Positions 10,862 through 23,337 of a DNA stretch of 64,000 nucleotides are shown one piece after another. The stretch is from positions 126,101,094 through 126,165,093 of the forward strand of contig NW_024609857.1 in the NCBI RefSeq assembly GCF_016920785.2, in the 5' to 3' direction. Numbering within the stretch: position 1 is the first letter of the stretch; each line of letters begins with the position of its first letter. Source of the stretch: Ixodes scapularis. Lineage: Eukaryota > Arthropoda > Arachnida > Ixodida > Ixodidae. Both the position numbers and the translations under genes were made by a program. The notes beneath the pieces were generated by a model. That model worked only from the letters and a program-made list of their open reading frames with translations. It had not been told where the DNA came from and did not search any database.

Positions 10862-11950
10862 TGCCAGCCTGCGAGAAGAAATTTATCAACCATTCTACGC
10901 AGACCCTACGGCTGGACACCTTGGCTACAGCAGGACGCTCGCCCGGATTCGTGACAAGTATTACTGGCCGAGACTCCGGGAAGCAGTCCATCTGTACACA
11001 CGGCCGTGCCATGAGTGCCAACGACGTAAAAGGCCTCCGACGAAACCAGCAGGACTCCTACAGCCGATATCTGCACCGACTACGCCCTTCCAGCAGGTCG
11101 GAATGGATTTACTTGGTTTCTTTTAAAACTCGACGCAAGGAAACCGGTGGATTATGGTCGCGACCAATTTTACTTACATGATACGCCGAAATGAAAGCCC
11201 TGCCACCGGGAACAGCGTTTGAAGTCGCCAAGATTATTGTCGAGTCCATTCTCTTTTGACACTACAGCGCACCTGAAGTGCTGATCACAGATAGAGGATC
11301 ATCTTTCATGGCACAGCTGAGTCAAGGGGCTCTTCGGCCCAGTCACACCAGCCATCGACGGACCACCGCTTATCAATCACAGGCCAACAGACTAACGGAG
11401 CGGCTCAACAAGATGAGCGCCGACACGATCTCTCTGTACGTCGACATGGAGCACAAGACGTGGGACGAGGTGTTGCAGTACGTTACGTTTGCGTACAACA
11501 CAGCGGTTCAAGAAACCACGGGAGTGACACCGCTTCGACTGGTACACGGCCGGGCGGTTACCACGATGCTCGACGCTATGCTGCCTCACGTGCCAACCGA
11601 TGATGGCAACGACGACGCTGAACTGACCTCTCAACGCGCGGAGGCAGCTCGTCGACAGGCAAGAATCAAGATACAGGACCAACACTGAGTCGACGCACGC
11701 TGGTATAACCTTCGTCGCCGGGACGTCACCTTTCAACCCGGAGAAGGGGTATGGGTTTGGACACCGATACGGGTGCCGCGGTTTCAGGGAAATCTTCTGA
11801 AACACCCTATTGGACACTACAAGATCATTCAACACCTCGGCGATCTGAACTACGAAGTCATTCCCGACCGAACGCTCCCATCTGCAAGACAACAGCCACG
11901 ACCCGAAGTGGTGCACGTCGTCCGGCTCAAGCCGTATTACGAACGATAGA
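10862..11950 (+). pseudogene. Ty3/Gypsy integrase region (5' truncated, decayed)
   Basis: The sequence starts inside pol. An HHCC zinc-binding domain is visible (GHLGYSRTLARIRDKYYWPR, then CHECQRRKRPP). The integrase core follows with FQQVGMDLLG (first Asp), LITDRGSSF (second Asp) and NRLTERLNK (Glu). The C-terminal part has VWVWTPIRVPRFQG and VHVVRLKPYYER. The frame breaks at least near 11126, near 11260, and at the stop at 11686-11688 (DQH-stop-VDARWYNLRRRDV). Protease, RT and RNase H are absent upstream, where the 106-bp array joins abruptly. It is non-functional. Confidence 0.85.
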
Positions 11951-12064
11951 ACTTTGGATTCTTGTCTAAGAGTGAACTGCGAACCTTGAACTCTGGCTCG
12001 CGACTGTGCTATCCTTTTGTTGTGGACTTGTGTTTTCTGCTGCATCGGCAAGATTCACTTTTTT

Positions 12065-12075
12065 AAAGGGGGGAG
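12065..12075 (+). promoter_or_regulatory. Polypurine tract of the Gypsy remnant
   Basis: AAAGGGGGGAG lies about 110 bp after the integrase end and just before a TG dinucleotide (12079), as expected at the pol/3' LTR border. Confidence 0.65.
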
Positions 12076-12475
12076 TAATGCCGCGCCCGCAGCTGACCAA
12101 GCAGGCAGCGCGCTCGTGGCCTAACGGTTATGTAGCTTGACTTCCACGCAAAAGGCCAAGGTTTGATGCCTGGTCGCGGATACAGATTTTTGTTGACTCT
12201 CCATTGCGATGTTATGGTATATTCGAGGACCGTGCTGCTGATTCGAGGTTAGAAAGTTTTATGTGCGAACCTTCTACATCGATTGTTCCAAAAGCCCACG
12301 CGTGTACAAAAGGGGCTCCGCGCGGCAAGCCACAGTCAGTCTCGCCCCAGCGTTCGATCCTGCTTTTCTGCCGACTTCGACGCCCGCGACGCTCTGTTGT
12401 TATCTTCTGTTTCCTTTTTTTGTTTTGGGCACAAGTTCGCTCCAGTAACCTTTGAGTTTCCTCTGTTATTCTTTG
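12076..12475 (+). repeat. Candidate 3' LTR of the Gypsy remnant
   Basis: It begins TAATGCCGCG after the purine tract. No second LTR exists in the window to define the 3' border, so the end given is a guess. It contains a tRNA-like segment and a T-rich stretch. Confidence 0.4.
12110..12181 (+). other. tRNA-like relic
   Basis: A box-A-like word (TGGCCTAACGGTTA) and a degenerate box-B-like word (AGGTTTGATGCCT) are correctly spaced. The fold has mismatches and the box B lacks the canonical TTCGA, so this is a tRNA-derived (SINE or pseudo-tRNA) sequence rather than a working tRNA gene. Confidence 0.45.
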
Positions 12476-12541
12476 TTTCGCCACCTTGTCATCCGTGACA
12501 AGGAAACCGCAGGCGTTTGAGTGACAGTCACTAGGGAGTAA

Positions 12542-13860
12542 GCTTTGAAAACAACAATCCAGAATTTTTTTCAACAAGCCCGTCAAAGTCAACTGGAAAC
12601 CCTTATACGCATTTTCGTTGTCTTCATGTCGTCGCAAAATAAGCTGCGTATTCGAAATATGTTGCGTTGGCGATATCCTCTCTTCTTCAAAAACATACGA
12701 GTAATACAAAAAGTGAAAGCTTTCCTTTTAAGAAAACGAATATTTCTGTTTATCAGATGCAGAATTAAATTGCGGACTATTTCTTCGATACATTTGTGTA
12801 CTGAAATGCAATGGTTGCGGGAAAAACAAGTTCCGTTGCATTTTTTTATTCGTAAATTGTGTACCAGCAAAGAGGCCGAGGCGAAAAGTGATGTACCGTG
12901 TTCGATCAAACCAATGAAACCCGGGTTCTGGCCAACGTAACTAAACTACGAATCGGAGAAAGCTGAAACACCTGTGCCATGGGGGATGGGGATAGGATGC
13001 GAAAGTTCAAAAGCATTTTTTGGATCAAGACATAAAAGAAAAACGAATTCTGTTTTTTGAGCCGATTTTCTCCTAAACCTACTTTTGTAGCGTGTGTTAG
13101 AGAGCCACAGCAGCTTGCAGATTGCGTAATTCGCTATTATTGTTGCGTCGTTGTCGTTACTGCGCAGCCTCGTGAGCTTCATTCTCAAGGTTTTTATGGT
13201 GTTTTCCGCTTTCTATCGGTTCCGCACCCGTGCCCCTTCCGCATTTCGTCTCCTACGAACCTTCCCAGCCAATACCACCTAGGAGACAAGACCTGCGTAC
13301 GACGCCATCGTTAGTGAATCTCCGACCCACCCGAAGCGGCAAGCCCGCTAAACCTCGACGAGTGTTGCCGCAAGACCGGCAGCGGGTTGGCGTTGTCGTG
13401 TGCTGGCATCGTGCTCGCTCTGAGACGCCGCGAAGTAGGCGCTGGAGGCGATGCCGGCGACACCTGTAGGTGGCGCTGCATGGATCCACTAGTGATGACG
13501 GTTCGGGGATAAAAACGAAACGGCTTGTCTTCTAAGAGGTATTCCCTCAGCCCGCAATGAAATTCGCGCTCTTCGAACTCACTGCGCACTTTCCCCCGTC
13601 TAACCGCACGGCGTGCAAGTTCGTCAGATCGGATGGCCGTGTGCACGTGCGCCAGCAAAAACGGGGTGCTGACTACAGCCAACAAGTCATGTACGGGTAG
13701 CCACAGCGGGGTAGAGAAAGAGACGAGAGCGTGCAGGGACTAGAGCATCAACAGTAGTATCGTGTGGTACGAGTGACAGCAACGCCGTACGAGGGTAGAA
13801 AGGGCAAGCTGTAGGGGGGCTGGTGACAAGGAGAGAAACCTGTCTTCTCTAAAGTTCCTA
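12542..13860. repeat. Long dispersed repeat, copy 1
   Basis: This stretch aligns along its length with 21712-24060 in the same orientation. Shared words include GTCGTCGCAAAATAA, GCGTATTCGAAATAT, GGGGATAGGATGCGAAAG, TTCGCTATTATTGTTGCGTC and GCATGGATCCACTAGT. Copy 2 is longer through insertions. I recognise no element terminus. On the minus strand both copies keep part of a frame with a basic, Leu/Arg-rich segment (RLRSNDNDATIIANYA near 13100), which may be coding ancestry. Confidence 0.75.
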
Positions 13861-14379
13861 GTGCTTCAATGTAAACATGTTCGACAGAGATCTGTCCGGT
13901 TAGGAAATAAATTGGTTGACTGGAAAATTACACATGTGCATCAGGTGTCACGTGACCTCGTGCCGAACGCCGAACGCCGGACACCGGCGTTCGGAATTCG
14001 AGCGCGTTCGACAGCTACATTCGTCTCTAGAGACGAGTGTAGCTCGCATTGCATCTACCCATTGTTTATTCCGCCACAACTCGGCGTTCTGGTGCCCAGG
14101 AACGCTCTCATTTCTTCCTCTCGTTCAGTTTCTATCGGTATTACAAGCGCGCGACAAAACTGTGGCGCCACGATGCGGCTTTTTGCAAACGCGTATCGCA
14201 TTGTCACAACCAGACTGGCGGAGGCTTCCTTCGTAGCGGTTAACTTTAGTTTAGCACAACGCTATACAATTCGTTCGAGGCCCACATTCGGCACTTATTT
14301 TACTTCACGCATGACCTGGAATTTCAGAGCACTGATCCCCTCCTTGTGCCAACGAAAACGGCCGCGACTGAAGAGGGCA
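13861..14379. other. Unassigned non-coding DNA
   Basis: No gene is supported. A small GC-rich hairpin (CCGAACGCCGG...CCGGCGTTCGG) lies near 13971-13997. The longer open frame here has no recognisable domain. Confidence 0.4.
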
Positions 14380-15480
14380 TTATGTACCTTAAGCTGAACA
14401 CAGAACCGGGACCGGACAAAATGTCAAACTGAATGTTTCGCCAGTTGCCTAAAAACAAACAAGACGAATTGTACGAATATATTAACCAGGTAAGAACTAC
14501 AGAAGAAATGACATCGACATGAAAAGAAGCTAATCTTGTGCTCCCTCTTAGACTTGGCAAATTTCCCCAAAACACACGCCAACCTGAGATCTATTTTTGA
14601 CATCGTGCCACGGCCAACTGCTGAACAAGTTGGTCCTCAACCCCTGGAATGCCACATGAAAAAATAGCCATCATTTCGTCCCCACGCCTGTCGGCTCCCC
14701 AAGAATGTCACGACACAGGCCGTCGTAAAACCTATTCGAGAGTAGGCCTACGAACCAAAGACTGGGTTCCGTTCCCAACTACTTCCTAAACACTGGGATC
14801 GAGGACGTTGCTCTCCACAATACACAAGAGGCGAAAAGGGCAGCCCATCGCGATGCCCAACACCATCGCCTCACCATTCAACATCAAGACAGTATCAATA
14901 TAGCAAGTCTCGGTTATTCCATAAAGAACCTTACCTTTACCCCTAGAGTCCTTTTAGCTGGGACACCACACCCCGCATCGCAGTACAACCGATCCCCAAA
15001 TAGATAAACCAAACAATCAACGAAGGAACGCATTCGGCTCAGGTCAACCACAAACGGGAGCCATCGCACGACACGTACTACACTGAGACCAGGCACTCGA
15101 ACCATATCACAATTCCATCAGTCGGATCGCGGAGTCACGTCGTGCTCCATCATAGAAACGTAAAGCGCCCTACACGCCTTAGCGAAAACCAAAACCGATT
15201 ACCTTCAGGGACCCCTCAACGGAGATATGCACAACCACCCCCATCTTGGCGTCCTCCTGGAGTGGATACCGGGCCATCAGCGTATAGAAAGTAATGCGTG
15301 AGCACATGCTCTCACTAGCGATACAACCCCGGCGGTAACCCTGCCAACATGGACCAAGATCTATAACTCCAAGTAGGAGCGCACCATCCACCGCAGGATG
15401 CGCAGTACAATACTGCCAGCTATCAACATGGACCGCGGCCAGCTTTGATTATTCTACATTTTCTGAGAATGTGACGCCCC
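14380..15480 (+). pseudogene. Decayed RNase H-bearing LINE (I-like clade)
   Basis: Scattered matches in shifting frames indicate an old RT/RNase H element. Near 14400 there is LNTEPGPDKM, resembling the PGPDGI block of LINE RTs. Near 15245-15290 there is LEWIPGHQRIESNA, the characteristic WxPGHxGIxGNE block of LINE RNase H domains. Numerous stops and shifts lie between. No tail or boundary is visible. Clade assignment is tentative. Confidence 0.5.
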
Positions 15481-17456
15481 TTGCTTCTGCCAAGCTCAAA
15501 TGCACTACTTACCCGGTGACATGTTTCAGCACGACTTACATAAACGCCCATATCTTCCCTTCCATTCCGCAAAGGCTACCCATATAATGAGGATACTTGT
15601 ACATGGTCTTGAGCCATCGAATCACTTTATATTCTCTTCCCCACCCCCCTTCTGTTTCACATTTCCCAACTTGGCGGAGCTGAACTAGTTCCCATCCGGA
15701 ACTCCAAGCCAGGTTGCTGCCACGCCTGGCCGAGAACATTCACGGCATCTTCCTTCAGAGAACCATTCAGAAACTCTCAAAGTAACAATTGGAGACAACA
15801 TCACAAAAAAGACTTCCATCACTTTGTTTGAGCTGTGACTGACCTTTCTTGTGTGAGCGCTTTAGTTTCAAGGCAATATGCTATTCATACCGTTCGCAAC
15901 GTACCAGCATCAATGACGCCCGCCGGCACTTCTTTGGAAATAAGAGGAGGGGGTGGGGCCTTTAGAAGGGCAACTCAAGGAAACGAAGATAAAGCAAAGC
16001 TTGCAAGAGTATGACTTTGTGAAAATGAACGCACGCAAACGATCTGGTTAGGAAACATCATAATCGAACACCCTAAGATTAGGAAGTTGGCTGGTTCTCG
16101 TAGTCGTCATGGAGATAATCTTTGCGGGTGCTTGGGGGCGGATGCTCATCGTCCGAAGAGTGTCTAGTGTTTTGTGCATTTAGCCTGTCAAACCACCTCT
16201 GGCCAAATCTTCGCGCCGTCATGTTCTGCTTGCTTTGTCGGTTTTTTTTGTTTGTTTTTTTTGTTCTTGTTTTTTTTTTGTCTCTCTTTTTTTTTGATGC
16301 GGTCGAATATATTTGGCTGTTCTTCAGATTTTGTGTTGTGCTGCCCGTTTTTTTTTTTTTTTCATTCTTCCTAGTCTCGTGGTTTAAGGTGCCGACTTTC
16401 ATACTAACATGAGCACTTTTTACGCTTTGCAATAGAGCAGCGCAGTTGTACAAACTTTTCCAGTTCAAGGAAATATCTCTTTGAAGCCGACGTCGTGCGG
16501 AAAATCCCCTGTAGCAAAGACAAGCCAGCTCAATTTGAGTGATGGTCTGTTGTCACATTTGTCACCTGGAGGTCATGTGCTTCTTAATATTTTACCATCA
16601 CAAGTTATTTAACGTTACTGCAAAGAGTTAAAGAGAGTTCATACAGAATAAAGATGGACTTTTTTTTTATTATTGACGTTTAATTTTGCTACTTTAAGAG
16701 AAATGACGTTTGTGCATTAATAAAATATCTACAATGATGGCTAAGCAATTTTTTTACATATTTTCTTAAGCTACGCTTCAAGACGTACATCTTTATATAT
16801 TTTGAGACTTTTTGCATAGAGCTGTTTGTTGATAAATAATTTAGGAATGTGTCCCTAAGGTGTATTTGTTTTGGTGTTCCGTTGTAAATTGTCTATAAAA
16901 ACACTGAAAAAAAATAACTACATGCCTGTTTTAGTGGTACATTGGCGGCTGTGCAAATTACCATAGTGAAATCTCGGCAACGACAACGTCTTGAACTTCT
17001 CATTTTTATATCTCAGGGAAAACATTTGGCTACGGCGTTCACATATGGCTGAAACTTCCTCCCAAGATCGTGGCTTTCATATCTATTTCTTACACAAAAT
17101 ATCAAAGATATGGCCCCGATTGTCATTCTACGGTCTGACGTGGAAACAGCAACAGCGGACGTCATTTCAAGTGTTGGGAAGAGCTTATACAGATATTGCT
17201 GTAGAAAAATGGCGTAGCTTTCTGCTAACGGTCCCGCTTCAAACGCAGTGGACCCAACATCGAATTGCTAGAGCCGTGATCGATCTTTTTGAAGCAGTTG
17301 GCAATACGGAACCAAGCCGGAGGCAGTAGAGTGCGGAAACGAACAGCCGCCGGGTTACGGACCCACGCTCTTCGAGACTTCCACCTGGCATTTGTCCGGC
17401 TGCTTCAAATTCCCACACCTCCGCTGAAGGCTGGTGTGCATGTTCCCGGTGTAGCT
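15481..17456. other. Non-coding DNA with T-rich low complexity
   Basis: No gene is supported. 16230-16375 is a T-rich tract that creates Phe-rich open frames with no biological support. 16600-16960 is AT-rich. Confidence 0.5.
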
Positions 17457-18000
17457 TGTGGGGGTTCTTTATGGGGGAGGTCCCTCTATACTAATAATCG
17501 CCGCCCGATCGGTATACCTTCCGCCCGTCGCCCAGGGAGTTACACAACGCAACGAGAAGACAGCGAATGGGTTTACTGTACCTCTCGGTTGCCCGTCGTC
17601 GAGAGCCGGTAGTCCGGGCCCGTCGACCCTTGTTGTCGCCCGTCGATCAGAGCTCACAGTCGGGGTCCGTGTCCAGGCCTGCGGATCGCCTTTCCCACGC
17701 CAGCGCTGCGTAGGCTGTCTGTCCCGGGCTATCAATGCCCGGGTCTCGCTGCTGAACCACCCCGGGATCGTCATAGCCCAGGTCATATGGCCCGGGCTTG
17801 CCGTTTCCACCGGTCTTGCTCCAGACCTCGCTGGTGGACCGCTCCAGGGTTCGATGGGCCAGGTCAGGCAGCCCCGGCTCCGTCGTTCTTGTCCAGCTTC
17901 CAGCCTCGCTCAGCACGCAATGTCTCGTGCCAGCACGTGTCTTCTCCGCCAGCCGCCTGTCACGTGCTCTCTGCCTCGTCGTTCACTCTCGGCTCCCACA
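17457..18000 (-). repeat. 3' LTR of copy 2
   Basis: It is the minus-strand LTR beginning at 18000 and ending at 17457. It matches 19936-20478 closely. The polypurine tract, read as CTCTCCCCCCCCCTC on the + strand, follows at 18001-18015. Confidence 0.9.
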
Positions 18001-19911
18001 CTCTCCCCCCCCTCAAGGCCCGGAGTTCGGGGAACTTCATGAGCCTCAGGGAGCCGCTGGGCTTCATGGGCGGCCGCTGTTGCTGTTGCCGGAGTGGCGA
18101 TGTTGCAGCGTCCGAAAGCGGCGTAGGTGGTGGTGGCTAGCGAAGCCGGCAGACAATGCCGACCTGTCTGTCGCTCGCTGTCCCACTCACCGCGATGCAG
18201 CAGGGGGCTTGCTCTAAGCTGGTCCGGCCGACGCAGACGGACTTGTCCCGTTCCGCTTAGAGGTCACAGCGGGCTTAGAACTGCCCGCCTGAACCGTTCG
18301 TCAGGCCGAACAACTGTCAGCCACCCTGAGCACTTGGGAAAACGAATGGTCCCGTCTTCCCTCCCGGTGGGCTTCCTGGGTTACGCCGTCTGTATACGGC
18401 CGTCTTTCCAAGAAGCTATTCTGCGCAGAACAAACTGTAAAAACAACACACAGCGAACAAATACTCTGTCGCAGATTGTGGCAGTGGCCATAGCCTCTAC
18501 CGCCACATAGCTTGCCGACGGGTTCGTGTACCATGCGGCCAACTCAGCAAGTCTGCATTCCAGAGCTTGCTCGTGGGTCGCCAAGAGCAGGGGATTTCTT
18601 GTGTCCTACCGCAACCTCATGTTATACGTCTTCCCCATCGCGACAACGGTCCTATCCTTTCAAGTCAGCGATGTGAACCGGGCAAGCCTCCTCGTTTGTA
18701 TCTCGCCGAGTAAGCCTAGAAGTAAGACACGACGCTCGCGTCTTTATACCTCGGGTGCGCTTCTCACCTTGGAGCAAGCGATGCGGCAAAACCACTAGCT
18801 GCGTTGCTCCAAGCGTGAGATTCCTTCAGAACAGGTAACGATGGCCTAAACCTAGTCCATCTTTTGCGCAAGCGAAGGGATCCAAAGCCTGTGGCGGGAT
18901 GACCAAATACCATACCCGCATTCCGCAACGGCTACATATACCATGTGCTACTCGATGTAAACGTCAGCGTCCCATTCCGTCCACGTGCATACGAGCTCTA
19001 GGGACTGCTCGGTCCTCGGAGGGGGCGGTAGCTCAGCGAGCAAGCCCGCTTAAACCGTTCACGCCTCAAGGCAAGCTGGACAACTACAAGCCACCTAAAT
19101 GTCTACCGCCTCATCCCCGGCCAGGTCGTGACGCGACATAACTTATCAAAAGTCTTGCTGTCACTGCCACGACCGGCCAGAGTGAAGCCGAAAAAGTATC
19201 CTATAAAACATTTCGTAGCTTTCTCGGAACGACCCCCTCAAGGGAGAGTCGTCCCTCTGCCCTTCGTCGGTTGTTGGAGTGACGCGAAACAACTAGCCGT
19301 CTTGGCCCAGCGGTTACAAATCATACTGCTCCTTAACTCGCCTGCCAGCGTTCCCGGTGTCAATCGCAATTTACGCCAGTTTACCCAACACCCGCTGACA
19401 ATCTCGACCGCCAGTGTTCCCGGTGTCGACTGCAATTCCCGCAATCTTTCCGACACCCACTGACAAAACCCCATCTGCACCCCGGGCCTCGACAAGCGCC
19501 TACTGGCTCACCGCATCACTCCAAGCCTAAATCCTAAAGATGCAATAAATCCTGGCTGTTTTCCCTCCTGCCAGTCGCTATCCTGCCTTCCAGCGAACAT
19601 GCCGTGGCTCTCCCCTGCCTCCGAAGACGACTTTCTTACATCTTAACCGCGCTCCTCGTGTTCCCCCCGGTTGGGTCACCTTCTGCCAACCACTATTCTG
19701 GGGTACCCGAGAACGCGCGTCCGCAACCTCGTCCTTCGAGACCTTTAAGTACTCGATTCGAGGAGACACCTGCTGAGCTCTGCAGTGAGACAAGTCACCA
19801 AAATTCCGAAATACTTTGTCTCAACGGGCATCGTTAGCGTTAGTGAACAACCCGCTCAACGAATCCATGGGACTCTCTGGGGACGACTAGAAGCAGAGGC
19901 ATACCGAACGG

Positions 19912-19929
19912 GCCCCACGTTGGACGCCA
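19912..19929 (-). promoter_or_regulatory. Primer binding site of copy 2
   Basis: On the minus strand it reads TGGCGTCCAACGTGGGGC, one mismatch from the tRNA-Lys-type site in copy 1, and sits 6 bp inside the 5' LTR. Confidence 0.8.
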
Positions 19930-19935
19930 TTTTAA

Positions 19936-20478
19936 TGTGGGTTTCTTTTCGGAGGAGGTCCCTCTATACTAATAATCGCCGCCCGATCGGTATACCTTCC
20001 GCCCGTCGCCCAGGGAGTTACACAACGCAACGAGAAGACAGCGAATGGGTTTACTGTACCTCTCGGTTGCCCGTCGTCGAGAGCCGGTAGTCCGGGCCCG
20101 TCGACCCTTGTTGTCGCCCGTCGATCAGAGCTCACAGTCGGGGTCCGTGTCCAGGCCTGCGGATCGCCTTTCCCACGCCAGCGCTGCGTAGGCTGTCTGT
20201 CCCGGGCTATCAATGCCCGGGTCTCGCTGCTGAACCACCCCGGGATCGTCATAGCCCAGGTCATATGGCCCGGGCTTGCCGTTTCCACCGGTCTTGCTCC
20301 AGACCTCGCTGGTGGACCGCTCCAGGGTTCGATGGGCCAGGTCAGGCAGCCCCGGCTCCGTCGTTCTTGTCCAGCTTCCAGCCTCGCTCAGCACGCAATG
20401 TCTCGTGCCAGCACGTGTCTTCTCCGCCAGCCGCCTGTCACGTGCTCTCTGCCTCGTCGTTCACTCTCGGCTCCCACA
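19936..20478 (-). repeat. 5' LTR of copy 2
   Basis: It is bounded by TGTGGG and CCCACA on the + strand. Its frames recur in the other three LTRs and carry no known domain. Confidence 0.9.
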
Positions 20479-20482
20479 AGCT

Positions 20483-21413
20483 CTCATGACACGGTGCGCC
20501 GTGTTCCCGAACACGCCACCCCGGAAGGCCACGCAGCCATACCTAAGCATTATTCTGCCACCGCCAGCATCCAGAGCGCCCACCAGCTCAAAGAAGCGAT
20601 ATGTGTCTAAGCGAGCTCTCAAGTTTATTTTAGCATTACCTCCGTAACTGTGTAAAGCTACATCTATCTCTCTCTGCGAAGGCACCTCGATTCGCTGACT
20701 GACTCGGCTAAACCGTCATCGAACTTCCGAAACTCGGTTGGCGGTTTTCGTGACCATCAGAACAAGTAGTTCTTCTCTTGTATCATATAATACCACAAAT
20801 TTACAATCACTAGACGAGGCACCGCGGGACCCCATGGTACAGAATTTTGCCTTCCTGGAATGCCGCGGCTCTTATGAGTCAATAAAGATTTTTTTTAATT
20901 ATTTATTATTAAAATATTCAATATTATTATTATTACTATTCATTACAAATGGTCCAACGCCTAGATTCTGTACGTTTTCTAATAGACTCTTCTTTTGTAA
21001 ATGTGTTAATTGAGAGCGGTTTCTTTTGGGTGCAAACGGCCTCCTCCTTCATTACGGAAATCACATCTTCGATAGTATAAATTAACAACTTTGAGCCGTA
21101 CGGTCATAACACCTAGCCACTTAAGTTACAACTCCAACCTGGCGTGAAGAGGTAAATCGTGAGTTCAAGATATGGGGGAAAACGTTATTCGGGAAAGCGA
21201 CTTGCGAATATGACCCCATCAAACGATGCACACTTTTCCTGTGCGCTACAAACTATTACGCACCAAATTCATGACGTGATGTGATGCGAGCTCCCTTCAG
21301 TACAGTGGTTTCGTGTTATTTCAAAAACGAAGTTGTGAGATTAAGGATAGAATGTGGTTTATATAGCGGACGTTCTTGGCAATCATTCCATAATATATCT
21401 GTATGAAAACGAA
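20483..21413. other. AT-rich non-coding DNA
   Basis: No gene is supported. A TTATTATTA-rich stretch lies near 20897-20945. Confidence 0.5.
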
Positions 21414-21586
21414 GCACGTAGCCAGGGGGGAGGCCCATGACCCGCCCCCCCCCCCCCCGCCCCGAAATCTTGCATTTTGCTGGGACCTCCTCTCCCCCCC
21501 TCCCCCTCATACAGCATTTTCTCTTTGGCGGCCCCCCTCTCCCCCCCCCCCCCCCCCCCTTCCGAACCAAAATCCTGGCTACGTGC
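21414..21586. mobile_element. Small inverted-repeat element with C-rich core
   Basis: A perfect 13-bp terminal inverted repeat (GCACGTAGCCAGG ... CCTGGCTACGTGC) bounds a 173-bp unit with long C homopolymers (about 21441-21456 and 21541-21559). No clear target duplication is seen. I interpret it as a short non-autonomous element. Confidence 0.55.
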
Positions 21587-21985
21587 CTGATAAAAACGTA
21601 TTCCGAAATGGAGCTATGAGAGGCCTTGTCCTTTTCAAACGTGTTATGATACATTTCAGTTTTCCAAACTTGTAACACAGCGGCAGGTGGTTGAGTTACA
21701 TTGTCTAGAGAGTGAACTTTCAAAACAACATTTCAGATTTTTTTTTCAAAGCCCGTCAAAGTCAACTTGAAAACCTTATATGTATTTCATTGTCTTTATG
21801 TCGTCGCAAAATAAACTGCGTATTCGAAATATATCGTGTTGGCGATATCCGATCTTCAGGAAAAACATATGTGTAATACTTAGATTAAAAGCATTTTTTC
21901 ATAACATGAGGAGAATTTTTATTTATCAGATGTTGCCCTAAATTGCGGGGTATTGCTTCGATAAATTGGCGTATCAGCACACTAA

Positions 21986-22191
21986 AGGCCCGTTCCCACT
22001 GTGCCAATTTTTTCGTTGAGTTACGTTACGAAATATTAAGTTTGAAGTCACCGGGACCTCTGTGCTTCATATTAAGCGAGTCTCTCAGTTCAAGGAGAAA
22101 GCGTGACACGCGACATTCGAGACATGAATGTTTCGGTGACTTATACGTAACGTAACTTAACGCAAAAAAACGTAACAGTGTGAACCAGCCT
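21986..22191. mobile_element. MITE with 45-bp TIRs (PIF/Harbinger-like)
   Basis: The ends are AGGCCCGTTCCCACTGT and, as the reverse complement of the right end, AGGCTGGTTCACACTGT. The similarity extends about 45 bp inward to GTTACGTTACG. It is flanked by TAA on both sides (21983-21985 and 22192-22194), matching the 3-bp TWA duplications of PIF/Harbinger elements. There is no coding capacity. Confidence 0.65.
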
Positions 22192-22927
22192 TAATACATA
22201 TTAGGTTGCCTTCATAACATATCTGAGTATATTTTGACCCATGCCGTATGAAAGGGTCGGTGTTGTTTTTTATTTTGACAAAATATATATATGTTACTCG
22301 GGGCATTTCTGAAATACAATGATGCGGAAAAAAGCAAGTTCGTCTCTTTTTGTCAGATTAAATTGTGCACCAGCCAAGCAAGCAAGGCAGAAACCAATGT
22401 GCCGGGGTCAATCAAACAAATGAAACTCCGGTTCTTGGCCCGCGTAAATAAAATACGCATTGTAGAAAGCTGAAACACTTGTGCCACGAAGGGTGGGGAT
22501 AGGATGCGAAAGTTTAAAAATATGACCTGGATCAACAAGTAAAAAATAAGAACTCTCTTTTTTTTAGCCTACTTCCACCTAAACCAACTTCTGTAACGTG
22601 TGCTACAGCCACAGCAGCTCGGGCATTGCGTAATTCGCTATTATTGTTGCGTCGTTGTCTTTACTGCGCAGCCTCTTGAGCTCCATCCTCAAGGTTTTTA
22701 TGGTGTCTTCCGCTTCCTTTCGATTCCGCACCCGTGCCTCGTCCCTACTTCGCCTCCGACGAACCCTCTCAGCCAGTACCACCTTGGAGACAAGGCCAGC
22801 GCATGACACCGTCGTTGGTGAATCCCCAACCCACCAGAAGTGACAAACACGCTGAGATTCGGCGAGGGCCGCAGCAAGACCGGCAGCGCCTTGGCGTTGC
22901 CGTGTACTGTACTCCGTGTCACTGTAC

Positions 22928-23025
22928 TCATGATGTAGAATACCCGAGACTGCGGCAAAAGCTGGGAAACTTGGTCGACCAAGTTTCCCAGCTTTTACCA
23001 CAGTCTCGGGAATTCTACATCATGA
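22928..23025. repeat. 98-bp near-perfect palindrome, no spacer
   Basis: The two 49-bp arms meet at GTCGAC (centre 22976/22977) and differ at only about three positions. The segment is absent from the related repeat near 13380. Such spacerless palindromes can form cruciforms and can also arise as assembly or cloning artefacts. Confidence 0.85.
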
Positions 23026-23337
23026 TCAACTTCCACCAGCTCGCCTGGGCACTCCCTGTTTTTTCACTATACTCGTTTTTCACCTCATGAAAACAAGGAA
23101 GTTTTGCACATTCTTCATACGCCGCGCGAATTATTTCTTACAATATTTGGTTGTCAGTGGAAGAAGCGACACTTTTGGCGTTTCAAACGTGTACGTTTTG
23201 ATGAGATAACATATATCTAATCTAATATGCAGTTACGCATATCTTAATTCTCCATAGAAAAGGGAAAATTTGTAATGCTCCGCGAGGAGCCGGTCTTTTT
23301 TTTACTGCGGTTCTTAAGGCGAAAGCAAGTATAGTGG

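Larger units (their letters stand above)
17457..20478 (-). mobile_element. Non-coding LTR retrotransposon, copy 2 (inverted)
   Basis: This is the same element as 4999-8006 on the opposite strand. It is flanked by the 4-bp duplication AGCT (17453-17456 and 20479-20482), and its TG...CA ends agree with copy 1. The interior is collinear with copy 1 and again non-coding. The LTRs are 544 and 543 bp and differ mainly in the last 30 bp (17457-17490 against 19936-19965). A separate target duplication shows an independent insertion, not a segmental duplication. Confidence 0.92.

Noticed and set aside
12110..12181. Functional tRNA gene
   Set aside because: The box-B-like word lacks the canonical TTCGA and the stems have mismatches. 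It is treated as a tRNA-derived relic.
16122..16468. Phe-rich plus-strand and Lys-rich minus-strand frames
   Set aside because: They are produced by poly-T low complexity and have no other support.
22603..23001. 132-codon minus-strand frame with coiled-coil-like end
   Set aside because: It lies in a dispersed repeat and crosses half of a palindrome. Only part is conserved in the other copy. Kept as a note, not a gene.
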